From positions 248,001 through 312,000 of the forward strand of contig NZ_JACIEE010000003.1 in assembly GCF_014196765.1 (NCBI RefSeq): a stretch of 64,000 nt of DNA, given 5' to 3'. Positions within the stretch are counted from its first letter, which is position 1, and every line of letters begins with the position of its first letter. This stretch comes from Mycoplana azooxidifex. GTDB lineage: Bacteria; Pseudomonadota; Alphaproteobacteria; Rhizobiales; Rhizobiaceae. This document shows positions 9,782 to 18,285 of this stretch, one piece after another. The translations under genes and the position numbers were made by a program. Under the pieces are notes generated by a model. It had not been told where the DNA came from. It worked only from the letters and a program-made list of their open reading frames with translations, and did no database searches.

Positions 9782-9797
9782 ATAACCATATGGTTAT
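9782..9797. promoter_or_regulatory. PcaQ-type LysR operator between pcaD and pcaQ
   Basis: The perfect 16-bp palindrome ATAACCATATGGTTAT has the LysR T-N11-A form and ends 18 bp before the pcaQ ATG. It closely resembles the ATAACC-N4-GGTTAA PcaQ site described in Sinorhizobium meliloti. A further TATGGTTAG half-site lies at about 9747-9755, nearer pcaD. Expected role: PcaQ activates pcaDCHGB with beta-carboxymuconate-type inducers and represses itself; the inducer is family knowledge, not visible here. Confidence 0.85.
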
Positions 9798-9815
9798 TCA
9801 TGATCGAGGCGCGCC

Positions 9816-10790
9816 ATGATCGACAGTCGCATCAAGTTCCGCCATCTCCAGACCTTTGTCGAGGTGGCCCGCCAGAAGAGCGTGATGAAGGCCGCAGGCG
9901 TGCTCCATGTCAGCCAGCCCGCCGTGACCAAGACAATCCGTGAACTGGAGCAGGTTCTGGGCGTGGCCGTGTTCGAGCGCGACGGCCGCGGTATCAGGAT
10001 CACCCGCTACGGCGAAGTTTTCCTCCGCCACGCCGGCGCGGCGCTGACGGCACTCCGCCAGGGCTTCGATTCGGTGTCGCAGGCGCTCCACGGCGACGCG
10101 CCACCGATCCGCATCGGCGCGCTGCCGACCGTTTCCAGCCGGATCATGCCCCGCGCGATCGGCCTGTTTCTGGCAGAGGAGACAGGCGTGCGCATCAAGA
10201 TCGTCACCGGCGAGAACGCTGTTCTTCTCGAGCAGTTGCGCGTCGGCGACCTCGACCTGGTGGTCGGGCGGCTGGCGGCGCCCGAGCGGATGACGGGGTT
10301 TTCCTTCGAGCATCTCTATTCGGAGCAGGTCGTCTTCTGCGTCCGCACCGGCCATCCGCTGTCGGCCCCCAGCCAATCCGTCTTCACCGGTCTCGCCGGC
10401 TTTCCCGTCCTGATGCCGACGCAGGGTTCCGTCATCCGTCCCTTCGTCGATCGGCTCCTGATCGCAAACGGCGTCGCAGAACTGCCAAACCAGATCGAGA
10501 CCGTCTCGGACGCGTTCGGGCGCGCCTTCGTGCGGTCGAGCGATGCGGTCTGGATCATCTCCGCCGGCGTGGTGGCGAACGACATCGAGACCGGACAACT
10601 GGCCGCGCTCGCCGTCGATACCAGCGAGACGAAGGGGCCGGTGGGGCTGACGATGCGTACCGATGCCGTGCCCTCGCTGCCGCAGTCGATCCTGATGCAG
10701 ACGATCCGCGAGGCGGCTCTAGCGGTGGGACGGAAGGAACCAACTCGCCGGACGCGGGCAGCGCAGGCCGGCGGTCAGTCGCCCGAGTAG
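9816..10790 (+). CDS. pcaQ: LysR-type activator of the pca operon
   Basis: A 324-residue LysR-family regulator. The N-terminal winged helix-turn-helix is visible as LQTFVEVARQKSVMKAAGVLHVSQPAVTKTIRELE split over residues 10-45, and an effector-binding periplasmic-binding-like domain follows from about residue 90. Divergent orientation to pcaD with a LysR palindrome in the shared gap identifies it as PcaQ. Its last 16 bases overlap the end of the convergent sulfite-oxidase-like gene. Confidence 0.94.
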   Translation: MIDSRIKFRHLQTFVEVARQKSVMKAAGVLHVSQPAVTKTIRELEQVLGVAVFERDGRGIRITRYGEVFLRHAGAALTALRQGFDSVSQALHGDAPPIRIGALPTVSSRIMPRAIGLFLAEETGVRIKIVTGENAVLLEQLRVGDLDLVVGRLAAPERMTGFSFEHLYSEQVVFCVRTGHPLSAPSQSVFTGLAGFPVLMPTQGSVIRPFVDRLLIANGVAELPNQIETVSDAFGRAFVRSSDAVWIISAGVVANDIETGQLAALAVDTSETKGPVGLTMRTDAVPSLPQSILMQTIREAALAVGRKEPTRRTRAAQAGGQSPE

Positions 10791-11437
10791 CGTTCCTCGA
10801 CCCAGGGATCACCGCGCATGTGGTAGCCGTTGCGCTCCCAGAAACCGGCGCGATCGGCGGTGAGGAACTCGATGCGGTTCACCCACTTGGCGCTCTTCCA
10901 GAAATAGAGATGCGGCACGACGACGCGAACGGGGCCGCCGTGCTCGGCCGTCAGCGGCTCGCCCTCCCAGTGGGTGGCGAGCAACGCGTCCTCGACGGCG
11001 AAATCGGCGAGCGGCAGGTTCGTGGTGTAGCCGTCGTAGCTCGACAGCATCACATGGGTGGCGGACGGCTTCGGCATGACCAGATCAAGCAGGTCGCGAG
11101 TGGCCACACCCTGCCAGCGGTTGTCGTAGCGTGACCAGGTGGTCACGCAATGGATGTCGGAAAGTCTGTCGGACTGCGGCAGCGCGTGGAAGGCGCGCCA
11201 GTCGAGCGAGACCGGGTTCTCCGCTTCGCCGACAATATCGAGCCGCCAGCTCTCCGGCCGGATCACCGGCTGCTGGCCGAGATCGAGCACCGGCCAGTTC
11301 TTGACCAGATGCTGGCCCGGCGGGAGGCGGTCGGACTGCGGCCGCGCGATGCGGCCGGTGAGGAACTTGCCCTGCTCGGCCCAGTTGCGCTTGGTCCGCG
11401 TCAGCTTGCTTTCCGGAGCCTCGTTTCCGTCGCCCAT
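10775..11437 (-). CDS. Sulfite-oxidase-like molybdopterin oxidoreductase
   Basis: A 220-residue protein with the molybdopterin-binding fold of sulfite oxidase and MsrP. C97 in DIHCVTTWSRYDNRW is the expected cysteine ligand of molybdenum, and HGGPVRVVVPHLYFWKSAKWV is the conserved C-terminal half of the fold (residues split around the Gly-Gly). No signal peptide or Tat motif is present, so it is probably cytoplasmic, unlike MsrP. Substrate unknown. It sits between the two pca units and overlaps pcaQ tail-to-tail by 16 bp. A function in aromatic catabolism cannot be inferred from position alone. Confidence 0.88.
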   Translation of the reverse strand: MGDGNEAPESKLTRTKRNWAEQGKFLTGRIARPQSDRLPPGQHLVKNWPVLDLGQQPVIRPESWRLDIVGEAENPVSLDWRAFHALPQSDRLSDIHCVTTWSRYDNRWQGVATRDLLDLVMPKPSATHVMLSSYDGYTTNLPLADFAVEDALLATHWEGEPLTAEHGGPVRVVVPHLYFWKSAKWVNRIEFLTADRAGFWERNGYHMRGDPWVEERYSGD

Positions 11438-11498
11438 CGTCTCTCTCCTTGCCGCAATGCAGCAAGCACGGACATTTGACGACTGTCAAGAACGCGGC

Positions 11499-12254
11499 CT
11501 ACTGCAGCAGCGAGCGGAGCGCGGCCTGGACCTCACGCATGGCAGGCAGGAAGCGGGACGTCATTTCCTCGACTGGGACGGCCGCCGCCGGCGCGCCGAC
11601 ATTGAGGGCCGCCACCACGCGGCCACGGGCGTCTTCCAGCGGCACCGCGATGGAGCGGAGGCCGATTTCGAGCTCCTGGTCGATGACGGCAAAGCCCTGC
11701 GACCGAACGCGTACCAGCTCCGCCATCAGTTCGTCGGGATCGGTCCTGGTGTGCTCGGTGTTCGCCTTGCGGTCGGTGGCCATGATCCGGGCACGCGCCT
11801 CCGCCTCGGGCAGGCTCGCCAGCAGCACGCGCCCCATCGAGGCGCAGTAGGCCGGAAGACGAGAGCCGGGCACGAGGCTGATCGACATGACCCGCTTCTG
11901 CGCCGCCCGGGCGACATAGACGATGTCGGTGCCGTCGAGGACCGAGGCCGACGCGCTCTGCCCCACCGCCTCCGAGAGCCGATCGAGATGGGGCTGGACC
12001 AGCCGCGGCAGGGGGGTGGCCGACAGATAGGCATGGCCGAGCCTGAGGATGCGCGGCGTCAACTCGAAGAACTTGCCGTCGAAGTGCGCGTAGCCGAGTT
12101 CGGAAAGGGTAAGGAGGCATCGGCGCGCGGTCGCCCGGTCCAGTCCGGTCGCCCGGGCGACCTCCGATATCGTCAGGCGCGGCTGCGCCTCGCCGAACGC
12201 TTCTATCACCTTCAATCCCTTGGCGAAGCCGCCGACAAAGTCCGTTTCCCGCAT
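11499..12254 (-). CDS. pcaR: IclR-family regulator of pcaIJF
   Basis: A 251-residue IclR-type regulator. A winged helix-turn-helix near residues 25-50 (TISEVARATGLDRATARRCL) is followed by the IclR effector domain (LDGTDIVYVARAAQKRVMS, SMGRVLLA, RSQGFAVIDQE). Length and sequence fit PcaR/PobR/CatR-like regulators of aromatic degradation. ATG 12254 was chosen because the domain starts just after it and the long palindrome lies directly upstream; the frame stays open beyond but overlaps pcaI. It is divergent from pcaIJF, which it is expected to activate in response to 3-oxoadipate. Confidence 0.93.
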   Translation of the reverse strand: MRETDFVGGFAKGLKVIEAFGEAQPRLTISEVARATGLDRATARRCLLTLSELGYAHFDGKFFELTPRILRLGHAYLSATPLPRLVQPHLDRLSEAVGQSASASVLDGTDIVYVARAAQKRVMSISLVPGSRLPAYCASMGRVLLASLPEAEARARIMATDRKANTEHTRTDPDELMAELVRVRSQGFAVIDQELEIGLRSIAVPLEDARGRVVAALNVGAPAAAVPVEEMTSRFLPAMREVQAALRSLLQ

Positions 12255-12278
12255 CGTGTCCTCTTTTGTCCGTCGCTT

Positions 12279-12323
12279 CATTTTGTGCGGTATTTGAACA
12301 AAAGTCAAATATCGCACAAAATG
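12279..12323. promoter_or_regulatory. Long palindromic PcaR operator between pcaR and pcaI
   Basis: Two 19-bp arms (12279-12297 and 12305-12323) are inverted repeats matching at 18 of 19 positions, separated by 7 bp. Each arm runs from CATTTTGTGCG to ATTTGA or its complement. The element is AT-rich in a GC-rich genome and lies 24 bp from the pcaR start and 87 bp from pcaI. An IclR-family dimer or tetramer site is the natural reading; it could control both directions. Confidence 0.85.
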
Positions 12324-12410
12324 ATTGCCGGTTTTCTTGCCCGGTTCTATTTCTGGGGACACGGGAGGCGCCAAGGCAGCTCCGGACGGCGCAACAGGCG
12401 GGAGAACCAG

Positions 12411-13118
12411 ATGGACAAGACGATCGGAAACCTGGTGGAAGCCGTGGCCGGGATCGGCGACGGTGCGACGGTGATGATCGGCGGCTTCGGCGGCTCCGGT
12501 GCGCCGATCGATCTCATCCATGCGCTGATCGACAAAGGTCCGAAGGATCTCACGGTGATCAACAACAATGCCGGCAACGGCCGCATCGGCATCGCCGCGA
12601 TGATCGACGCCGGCATGGTGCGGAAGATGATCTGCTCCTTCCCGCGCTCGTCCGATCCGCGCGCCTTTACGGACAGGTACCTCGACGGCGAAATCGAGCT
12701 GGAGCTGGTTCCGCAGGGCACGCTGGCCGAGCGCATCCGTGCCGGCGGGGCCGGCATCCCGGCCTTCTACACGCCGACGAGCTTCGGCACGGATCTGGCG
12801 GAAGGAAAGCCGATCGCGGAGTTCGACGGCCGCAAATACGTGCAGGAGCGCTGGCTGAAGGCCGATTTCGCCATCGTCAAAGCCCATGTCGGGGACGTGC
12901 ACGGCAACCTCACCTACAACAAGGCCGCCCGCAACTTCAATCCGCTGATGTGCATGGCGGCGGCAAGGACGATCGCGCAGGTCTCCCGCATCGTCCCCCT
13001 CGGCGGCATCGATCCCGAGCACGTCGTCACCCCCGGCATCTTCGTCGACCGTGTCGTCGAGGTCGCCGATCCGCAGCAGGAAGAAGAGCTCATCCGGGCA
13101 GGAGTGGCCTACGCATGA
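12411..13118 (+). CDS. pcaI: 3-oxoadipate CoA-transferase subunit A
   Basis: With PcaJ, moves CoA from succinyl-CoA to 3-oxoadipate. The 235-residue product has the class I CoA-transferase alpha signature VMIGGFGGSGAPIDLI and the later TYNKAARNFNP block. GGCGGGAG upstream is the ribosome binding site. The frame is open far upstream, but similarity starts at MDKTIGNLVEAV. Its stop overlaps the pcaJ start as ATGA. Confidence 0.95.
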   Translation: MDKTIGNLVEAVAGIGDGATVMIGGFGGSGAPIDLIHALIDKGPKDLTVINNNAGNGRIGIAAMIDAGMVRKMICSFPRSSDPRAFTDRYLDGEIELELVPQGTLAERIRAGGAGIPAFYTPTSFGTDLAEGKPIAEFDGRKYVQERWLKADFAIVKAHVGDVHGNLTYNKAARNFNPLMCMAAARTIAQVSRIVPLGGIDPEHVVTPGIFVDRVVEVADPQQEEELIRAGVAYA

Positions 13119-13804
13119 CCGTCGACACGCGTGAAGACATCAAGCTTTCCAACGCCCAGATCGCCTGGCGCGCGGCGCAGGACATCGAGGACGGCGCCTA
13201 TGTGAACCTCGGCATCGGATTCCCGGAAATGGTGGCGCGCTACCAGCCGTCGGGACGGCAGGCGATCTTCCACACCGAGAACGGGATCCTCGACTTCGGC
13301 GAGGCACCGCCGAAGAGCGAGGAGGACTGGGACCTGATCAACGCCGGCAAGAAGGCTGTGACACTGAAGCCGGGGGCCGCCTTCTTCCACCACGCCGACA
13401 GCTTCGCGATGGTGCGCGGCGGGCATCTCGACGTCGCCATCCTCGGCGCCTACCAGGTCGCCCAGAACGGCGACCTCGCCAACTGGCGGGTGGGCAGCAA
13501 GGGCGTTCCGGCCGTCGGCGGGGCGATGGACCTGGTCCATGGCGCCAGGCAGGTCTTCGTCATCACCGAGCACGTGACCAAGGACGGCGCCCCGAAGCTG
13601 GTGGAGAAGTGCACCTTCCCGCTGACCGGCGTCGGCTGCATCACCCGCGTCTATACGAGCCATGCCGTCATCGACATCAAGGACGGCCGGTTCGTGCTGC
13701 GCGAAAAGCTGCCGGGCATGTCCCTGGCGGAACTGCAGGCCATGACCGGTGCAACGCTTCACGTCGACGGTGTCGTGGCCGATCTCGTCGTGCCTGAGCT
13801 TTGA
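13115..13804 (+). CDS. pcaJ: 3-oxoadipate CoA-transferase subunit B
   Basis: Beta subunit carrying the catalytic glutamate of the class I CoA-transferase, visible in HTENGILDFGE. Other conserved blocks are YVNLGIGFPEMVARY and HVTKDGAPKLVEKC. The product has 229 residues, the usual length. The ATG overlaps the pcaI stop by four bases, and pcaF follows 11 bp downstream, so the three genes are one operon. Confidence 0.96.
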   Translation: MTVDTREDIKLSNAQIAWRAAQDIEDGAYVNLGIGFPEMVARYQPSGRQAIFHTENGILDFGEAPPKSEEDWDLINAGKKAVTLKPGAAFFHHADSFAMVRGGHLDVAILGAYQVAQNGDLANWRVGSKGVPAVGGAMDLVHGARQVFVITEHVTKDGAPKLVEKCTFPLTGVGCITRVYTSHAVIDIKDGRFVLREKLPGMSLAELQAMTGATLHVDGVVADLVVPEL

Positions 13805-13815
13805 GGAGACAAGAC

Positions 13816-15021
13816 ATGGCCGAGGCCTTTATCTGCGACTACATCCGCACGCCCATCGGCCGCTTCGGCGGCGCCCTTTCATCGGTCCGCGCCGACGATC
13901 TCGGCGCGATCCCGCTCAAGGCGCTGATGGCGCGCAACGGATCGGTCGACTGGGACACCGTCGATGACGTCATCTTCGGCTGCGCCAACCAGGCGGGTGA
14001 GGACAACCGCAACGTCGCGCGCATGTCGTCGCTGCTTTCCGGCCTTCCCGTCGGCGTGCCCGGCACCACGATCAACCGGCTCTGCGGCTCGGGCATGGAT
14101 GCGGTCATCACTGCTGCCCGCGCCATCAAGGCCGGCGAGGCGGAGTTGTTGATCGCCGGCGGCGTCGAGAGCATGAGCCGGGCGCCGTTCGTTATGCCCA
14201 AGGCGGAGACGGCCTTTTCCCGCAATGCCGAGATTCATGACACGACAATCGGCTGGCGCTTCGTCAATCCGCTGATGAAGAAGCAATATGGCGTCGATTC
14301 CATGCCCGAGACCGGCGAGAACGTTGCCTCGGACTTCAAGATCAGCCGGCAGGACCAGGATGCCTTCGCCTATCGAAGCCAGGCGAAGGCGGCCGGGGCC
14401 CAGGGGAACGGACGGCTGGCGCGGGAGATCACGCCGGTGACGATCCTCCAGCGCAGGGGCGAGCCGATCGCGGTCGAACGGGACGAGCATCCGCGCGCCA
14501 CGACGATGGAGGCACTCGCCAGGCTCGGCACGCCCTTCAGGGCGGAGGGCGGCACGGTCACGGCCGGCAACGCGTCCGGCGTCAACGACGGGGCCGCGGC
14601 GCTGGTGATCGCGTCGGAGGTGGCCGCCCGCAGGCACGGGCTGACGCCGATCGCCCGCATCCTCGGGGGCGCAAGCGCCGGCGTGCCGCCGCGCATCATG
14701 GGCATCGGCCCGGTGCCGGCCTCGCAGAAGCTCATGGCCCGCCTCGGCCTGACGCAGGACCGGTTCGACGTGATCGAACTCAACGAGGCCTTTGCCAGCC
14801 AGGGGCTGGCGACGCTGCGCCAGCTGGGGATCGCCGACGACGACGCCCGCGTGAACCGCAATGGCGGGGCGATCGCCCTCGGCCATCCGCTCGGCATGTC
14901 GGGCGCTCGGCTCGCCGGCACGGCCGCGCTGGAGATCAACTTGACAGGCCGCCGGCTCGCGCTTGCCACCATGTGCATCGGCGTCGGCCAGGGAATTGCG
15001 ATCGCGCTGGAGCGGGTCTGA
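13816..15021 (+). CDS. pcaF: 3-oxoadipyl-CoA thiolase
   Basis: Last pathway step: cleaves 3-oxoadipyl-CoA with CoA to acetyl-CoA and succinyl-CoA. The 401-residue thiolase has the active-site Cys90 in NRLCGSGMDAV, the catalytic His in GGAIALGHPLG and the second Cys in MCIGVGQG. ATG 13816 was preferred to the TTG at 13801 because GAGGAGACAAG supplies a ribosome binding site and the protein then begins MAEAFICDYIRTPIGRFGG, as in homologues. Confidence 0.96.
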   Translation: MAEAFICDYIRTPIGRFGGALSSVRADDLGAIPLKALMARNGSVDWDTVDDVIFGCANQAGEDNRNVARMSSLLSGLPVGVPGTTINRLCGSGMDAVITAARAIKAGEAELLIAGGVESMSRAPFVMPKAETAFSRNAEIHDTTIGWRFVNPLMKKQYGVDSMPETGENVASDFKISRQDQDAFAYRSQAKAAGAQGNGRLAREITPVTILQRRGEPIAVERDEHPRATTMEALARLGTPFRAEGGTVTAGNASGVNDGAAALVIASEVAARRHGLTPIARILGGASAGVPPRIMGIGPVPASQKLMARLGLTQDRFDVIELNEAFASQGLATLRQLGIADDDARVNRNGGAIALGHPLGMSGARLAGTAALEINLTGRRLALATMCIGVGQGIAIALERV

Positions 15022-15099
15022 GGCGGGTCGGCTAGGACGGAGCCACCCGATATCGCGGCTCCTTCCTCGCCCGGCGCGCCGGGCGCCTAGGATGGTGAC

Positions 15100-16011
15100 C
15101 TAGTTTCCGCCGAGGCGGGCATCAACCTCGGCGGCATACGGGATCGCGGGCTGGGCGCCGCGCTTGGTGCAGGCCAGCGAGCCGGCAACGGCCGCGCGGC
15201 GCAGGCAGTCGGCAAAGGGTAGGCCGGCATCGAGCGAGGCGGCGAGATAACCACTGAAACTGTCGCCGGCGCCGACGGTGTCGATCGGCTCGATCTTCAG
15301 GCCCGGCGCGCGGAAGATGCTGCCCTTGCGCATGGCAATGACGCCGTCTGCGCCGAGTGTGACGATGATCGTCTGGCCTGTCCGCTCGTGGATGACGCGC
15401 ATCTCCGCCTCGCGCTGGGCGTCGGAGAAGCCGGACTTTCCGGCGAAAAGCTCGAACTCGCTCTCGTTGGTCACGACGATATCGGCCTTGGCGCCGAGGC
15501 TCGTGCCATGGGCGGTGAAGGGTGCGAGGTTGATCACCGAGGTTACGCGTCGCGCCCTGGCCGAATCCAGCGCCGCCTCCACCGCTTCCGGCGGAATTTC
15601 CATCTGCAGCATGAGGACGTCGCCGGCGGACATCTGCGACACCGCCGCCTTGGCATCGGCCGCGGTCACGTCGCCATTGGCGCCGGGGACCACGACGATG
15701 ACGTTCTCGCCGTCGTCGTCGGCAACGATGATATGCGCCGTGCCCGTCGGCTCGTCGGCGACCTTGACGAAATCGAGGTTCACTGCCGCCTGGGTCAAAA
15801 GGACAAGCGATTCCGCGGCGAAGCTGTCGCCGCCGACCGCGCCCGCCATGCGCACCGTCGCGCCGGCGCGCCTGGCCGCGAGCGCCTGGTTGGCCCCCTT
15901 GCCGCCGGCTGCGGTCGTGAAGCTGTGCCCGGCCACGGTCTCGCCGGGCCTCGGCAGGCGTGCGGTCGTGGCGATGAGATCCATGTTGATGGATCCGAAG
16001 ACGGTAATCAT
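15100..16011 (-). CDS. rbsK: Ribokinase (PfkB family)
   Basis: Phosphorylates ribose to ribose 5-phosphate. The 303-residue product begins MITVFGSINMDLIATT and carries the PfkB signatures AAGGKGANQALAARRAG near the N-terminus and DTVGAGDSFSGYLAA, with the catalytic Asp in GAGDS, near the C-terminus. The frame is open 12 codons further upstream (ATG 16047), but homologues start at the chosen Met. No ribose transporter or regulator is adjacent, so other pentose or nucleoside-derived sugars remain possible. In the 78 bp after pcaF a perfect 18-bp GC palindrome at 15068-15085 may act as a shared terminator. Confidence 0.9.
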   Translation of the reverse strand: MITVFGSINMDLIATTARLPRPGETVAGHSFTTAAGGKGANQALAARRAGATVRMAGAVGGDSFAAESLVLLTQAAVNLDFVKVADEPTGTAHIIVADDDGENVIVVVPGANGDVTAADAKAAVSQMSAGDVLMLQMEIPPEAVEAALDSARARRVTSVINLAPFTAHGTSLGAKADIVVTNESEFELFAGKSGFSDAQREAEMRVIHERTGQTIIVTLGADGVIAMRKGSIFRAPGLKIEPIDTVGAGDSFSGYLAASLDAGLPFADCLRRAAVAGSLACTKRGAQPAIPYAAEVDARLGGN

Positions 16012-16059
16012 GGGCCAGCTGTCCTCCGGTATTGCTGGAACCGACACTGCCCGAGGCCG

Positions 16060-17277
16060 TCAGTCCTCGTCAACAACTCTCAGCTTCAATTGGCCGGTGC
16101 GGCTTTCGACCGCACGTTCGGTCGCAGGCGGCGATGGCGCTGTTGCGCCCTGGGAGGTGAGCACCTCGAACTCCATCTCGCCGATGCGCGCGCCGCGGCG
16201 GGCAAGCTTTTCCGTCGACGTCAGGATCTGGTCGACATCCTTCTGCGCCGAGGTGAAATGGCCGTGCAGCTTGCGGACGCGATCGTCGAGGCGGCCGAGA
16301 TCCTCCATCAGCCGCAAGACCTCGCCCTGGATGACATGCGCCTGCTCGCGCATGCGCTGGTCCTTCAGGAGCGCCTGCAGAACCTGGATCGACAGGAGAA
16401 GCAGCGAGGGAGAGACGATGACGATGCGGGCGCGATGGGCGCGCTGGACGATCCCCTCGAAGCTCTCATGGATCGAGGCGAAGATCGATTCGGACGGAAC
16501 GAAGAGGAAGGCCGTGTCCTGCGTCTCGCCGGGCTGCAGGTATTTTTCGGAGATATCGCGGATGTGCACCTCCATGTCCCGGCGGAACTGCTGGGAGGCA
16601 GCCTTCGAGGCCTCCGGCGTGCCGGCGCCGCCCATGGCGTTCCAGGCCTCCAGCGGAAACTTCGCGTCGATCACCAGCGGCGGCTGCCCGTTCGGCATGC
16701 GGATCACGCAGTCGGGGCGCACCCCGTTTGCCAGCTGCGCCTGGAACTCGTAGGCGCCGATCGGCAGCCCGTCGGCGACGATCGTCTCCATCCGCGCCTG
16801 GCCGAAGGCCCCGCGCGTCTGCTTGTTGGCGAGGATCGCCTGCAGGCCGACGACGTCCTTGGCCAGCGACTGGATGTTGGCCTGGGCCGTATCGATCACC
16901 GCAAGCCGCTCCTGCAGGCGGCGCAGGTTCTCGTGGGTCGTGCGCGTCTGCTCGCTGATCGACTGGCCGAGGCGCTGGGTCAGCCCGTCGAGGCGCTGGT
17001 TGATCCCCTGGTTCGTCTCCGCCTGTCGCGCGCCGAAGACCTCGGCCATGGCGGCGACGCGGCCCTGCATCTCGTTTTGCGCCCGCAAAAGCTCGCCAAG
17101 CCGCATTTCCGCGACAACGGCCGCTTCGCGCTGGCGATTGGCAGCACGGTGCGAGACGACCGTCCAGCTGAGGATGACGAGGGCTGCGACGATGCATGCA
17201 AGCTGCAGCGACGGCTCGCGCACGAGCGCATCCGCCAGCCGAATCAGTGCGTTTTGGAGCGATGGTTCCGCATTCAT
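16060..17277 (-). CDS. rmuC: DNA recombination protein RmuC homologue
   Basis: A 405-residue RmuC-family protein. It has an N-terminal membrane segment (about 24-42), a coiled-coil region (about 50-165) and a C-terminal nuclease-like domain with the conserved VIDAKFPLEAWN and FVPSE blocks. RmuC limits inversion events at short repeats in E. coli. It is divergent from def and reads toward rbsK, 48 bp away. Confidence 0.92.
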   Translation of the reverse strand: MNAEPSLQNALIRLADALVREPSLQLACIVAALVILSWTVVSHRAANRQREAAVVAEMRLGELLRAQNEMQGRVAAMAEVFGARQAETNQGINQRLDGLTQRLGQSISEQTRTTHENLRRLQERLAVIDTAQANIQSLAKDVVGLQAILANKQTRGAFGQARMETIVADGLPIGAYEFQAQLANGVRPDCVIRMPNGQPPLVIDAKFPLEAWNAMGGAGTPEASKAASQQFRRDMEVHIRDISEKYLQPGETQDTAFLFVPSESIFASIHESFEGIVQRAHRARIVIVSPSLLLLSIQVLQALLKDQRMREQAHVIQGEVLRLMEDLGRLDDRVRKLHGHFTSAQKDVDQILTSTEKLARRGARIGEMEFEVLTSQGATAPSPPATERAVESRTGQLKLRVVDED

Positions 17278-17406
17278 GCGGCAAACATAGCAGCATTTGC
17301 CGGGGACGCCAGATCATAACGTGAACAAACCGGCTTCCGCGAAACCGCCTGCCCAACGCAACGCAAGACAATTGAAAGGCGCCCGACAAACGGCTAATTG
17401 AGGCAC

Positions 17407-17931
17407 ATGACGATCAAACCGCTGATTATTCTCCCCGATCCCATCCTGCGCGAGATCTCCGCGCCGCTGGAAGCCATCAACGACGAGACGCGCCGGCTGG
17501 CCGAGGACATGCTGGATACGATGTACGACGCGCCCGGCATCGGGCTGGCGGCGATCCAGATCGGCGTGCCGCGGCGGATGCTGGTGCTGGACGTCTCCAA
17601 GGACGGCGACGAGAAAACCCCGCTGGTCTTCATCAATCCCGAGATCGTCGCGTCCTCCGACGCCCGGTCCGTATACGAGGAAGGCTGCCTTTCGATCCCC
17701 GACTACTATGCCGAGGTGGAGCGCCCGGCCACAATCTCCGTGCGCTTCCTCGACCGTGAGGGCAAGGAGCAGACGATCGACGCCGACGGACTGCTCGCCA
17801 CCTGCCTCCAGCATGAGATCGACCACCTCGACGGCGTGCTCTTCATCGACCACATCTCCAAGCTGAAGCGCGACATGGTCATCCGCAAGTTCACCAAAGC
17901 CGCCAAGACCCGGGGCGCCAAGGCGATCTGA
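17407..17931 (+). CDS. def: Peptide deformylase
   Basis: Removes the formyl group from nascent N-terminal Met. The 174-residue product has all three motifs: [10 protein letters not shown] (44-53), EGCLSIPD with metal ligand C94, and QHEIDHLDG with H136, catalytic E137 and H140. ATG 17407 gives the canonical [15 protein letters not shown] start. In most rhizobia def is followed directly by fmt; here a toxin-antitoxin pair intervenes. Confidence 0.97.
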   Translation: MTIKPLIILPDPILREISAPLEAINDETRRLAEDMLDTMYDAPGIGLAAIQIGVPRRMLVLDVSKDGDEKTPLVFINPEIVASSDARSVYEEGCLSIPDYYAEVERPATISVRFLDREGKEQTIDADGLLATCLQHEIDHLDGVLFIDHISKLKRDMVIRKFTKAAKTRGAKAI

Positions 17932-17962
17932 ACGGCGGGACGTTGAAAAATCGCGGCAATCG

Positions 17963-17989
17963 CACTATGATATCATCGATATCATAGTG
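17963..17989. promoter_or_regulatory. Palindromic autoregulatory operator of the FitAB-type module
   Basis: A perfect inverted repeat with 12-bp arms (CACTATGATATC and GATATCATAGTG) and a 3-bp spacer ends 11 bp before the antitoxin ATG and runs into the GTGGAGG ribosome binding site. Ribbon-helix-helix antitoxins of this type bind such palindromes with their toxin to repress the operon. Confidence 0.82.
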
Positions 17990-18000
17990 GAGGCATAGCG

Positions 18001-18285
18001 ATGGGCGACCTGCTTGTGCGGAACATTTCCGATGGGATGAAGCACGATCTTTCCCTTGCCGCCGAACGTGCGGGCATGAGCCTGTCTGACAAGGCGAAGG
18101 AATTGTTGTACCAAGGCCTCCAGCGGGAGGGGAAGGACATACAGCCGAAAGCAAAGTCGGCCTGGGAGGCGCTTCGCCAGATCACATTGTGGACCGGTCC
18201 GGACGACGACTTCAGCAAGATCCTGGACGAGATCGAATCCGACCGTAAGAAGGACCTCGGACGCCCGGTCGAGAGTCCGGAATGA
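18001..18285 (+). CDS. FitA/VapB-type antitoxin (ribbon-helix-helix)
   Basis: A 94-residue protein whose N-terminus (GDLLVRNISDGMKHDLS, then AERAGMSLSDKAKELL) matches the FitA-like ribbon-helix-helix DNA-binding family. The acidic C-terminal half (PDDDFSKILDEIESDR) would wrap the toxin. A GTGGAGG ribosome binding site lies just upstream. Its stop overlaps the toxin start by four bases (ATGA), typical of coupled type II toxin-antitoxin pairs. The palindrome upstream supports self-repression. Confidence 0.9.
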   Translation: MGDLLVRNISDGMKHDLSLAAERAGMSLSDKAKELLYQGLQREGKDIQPKAKSAWEALRQITLWTGPDDDFSKILDEIESDRKKDLGRPVESPE

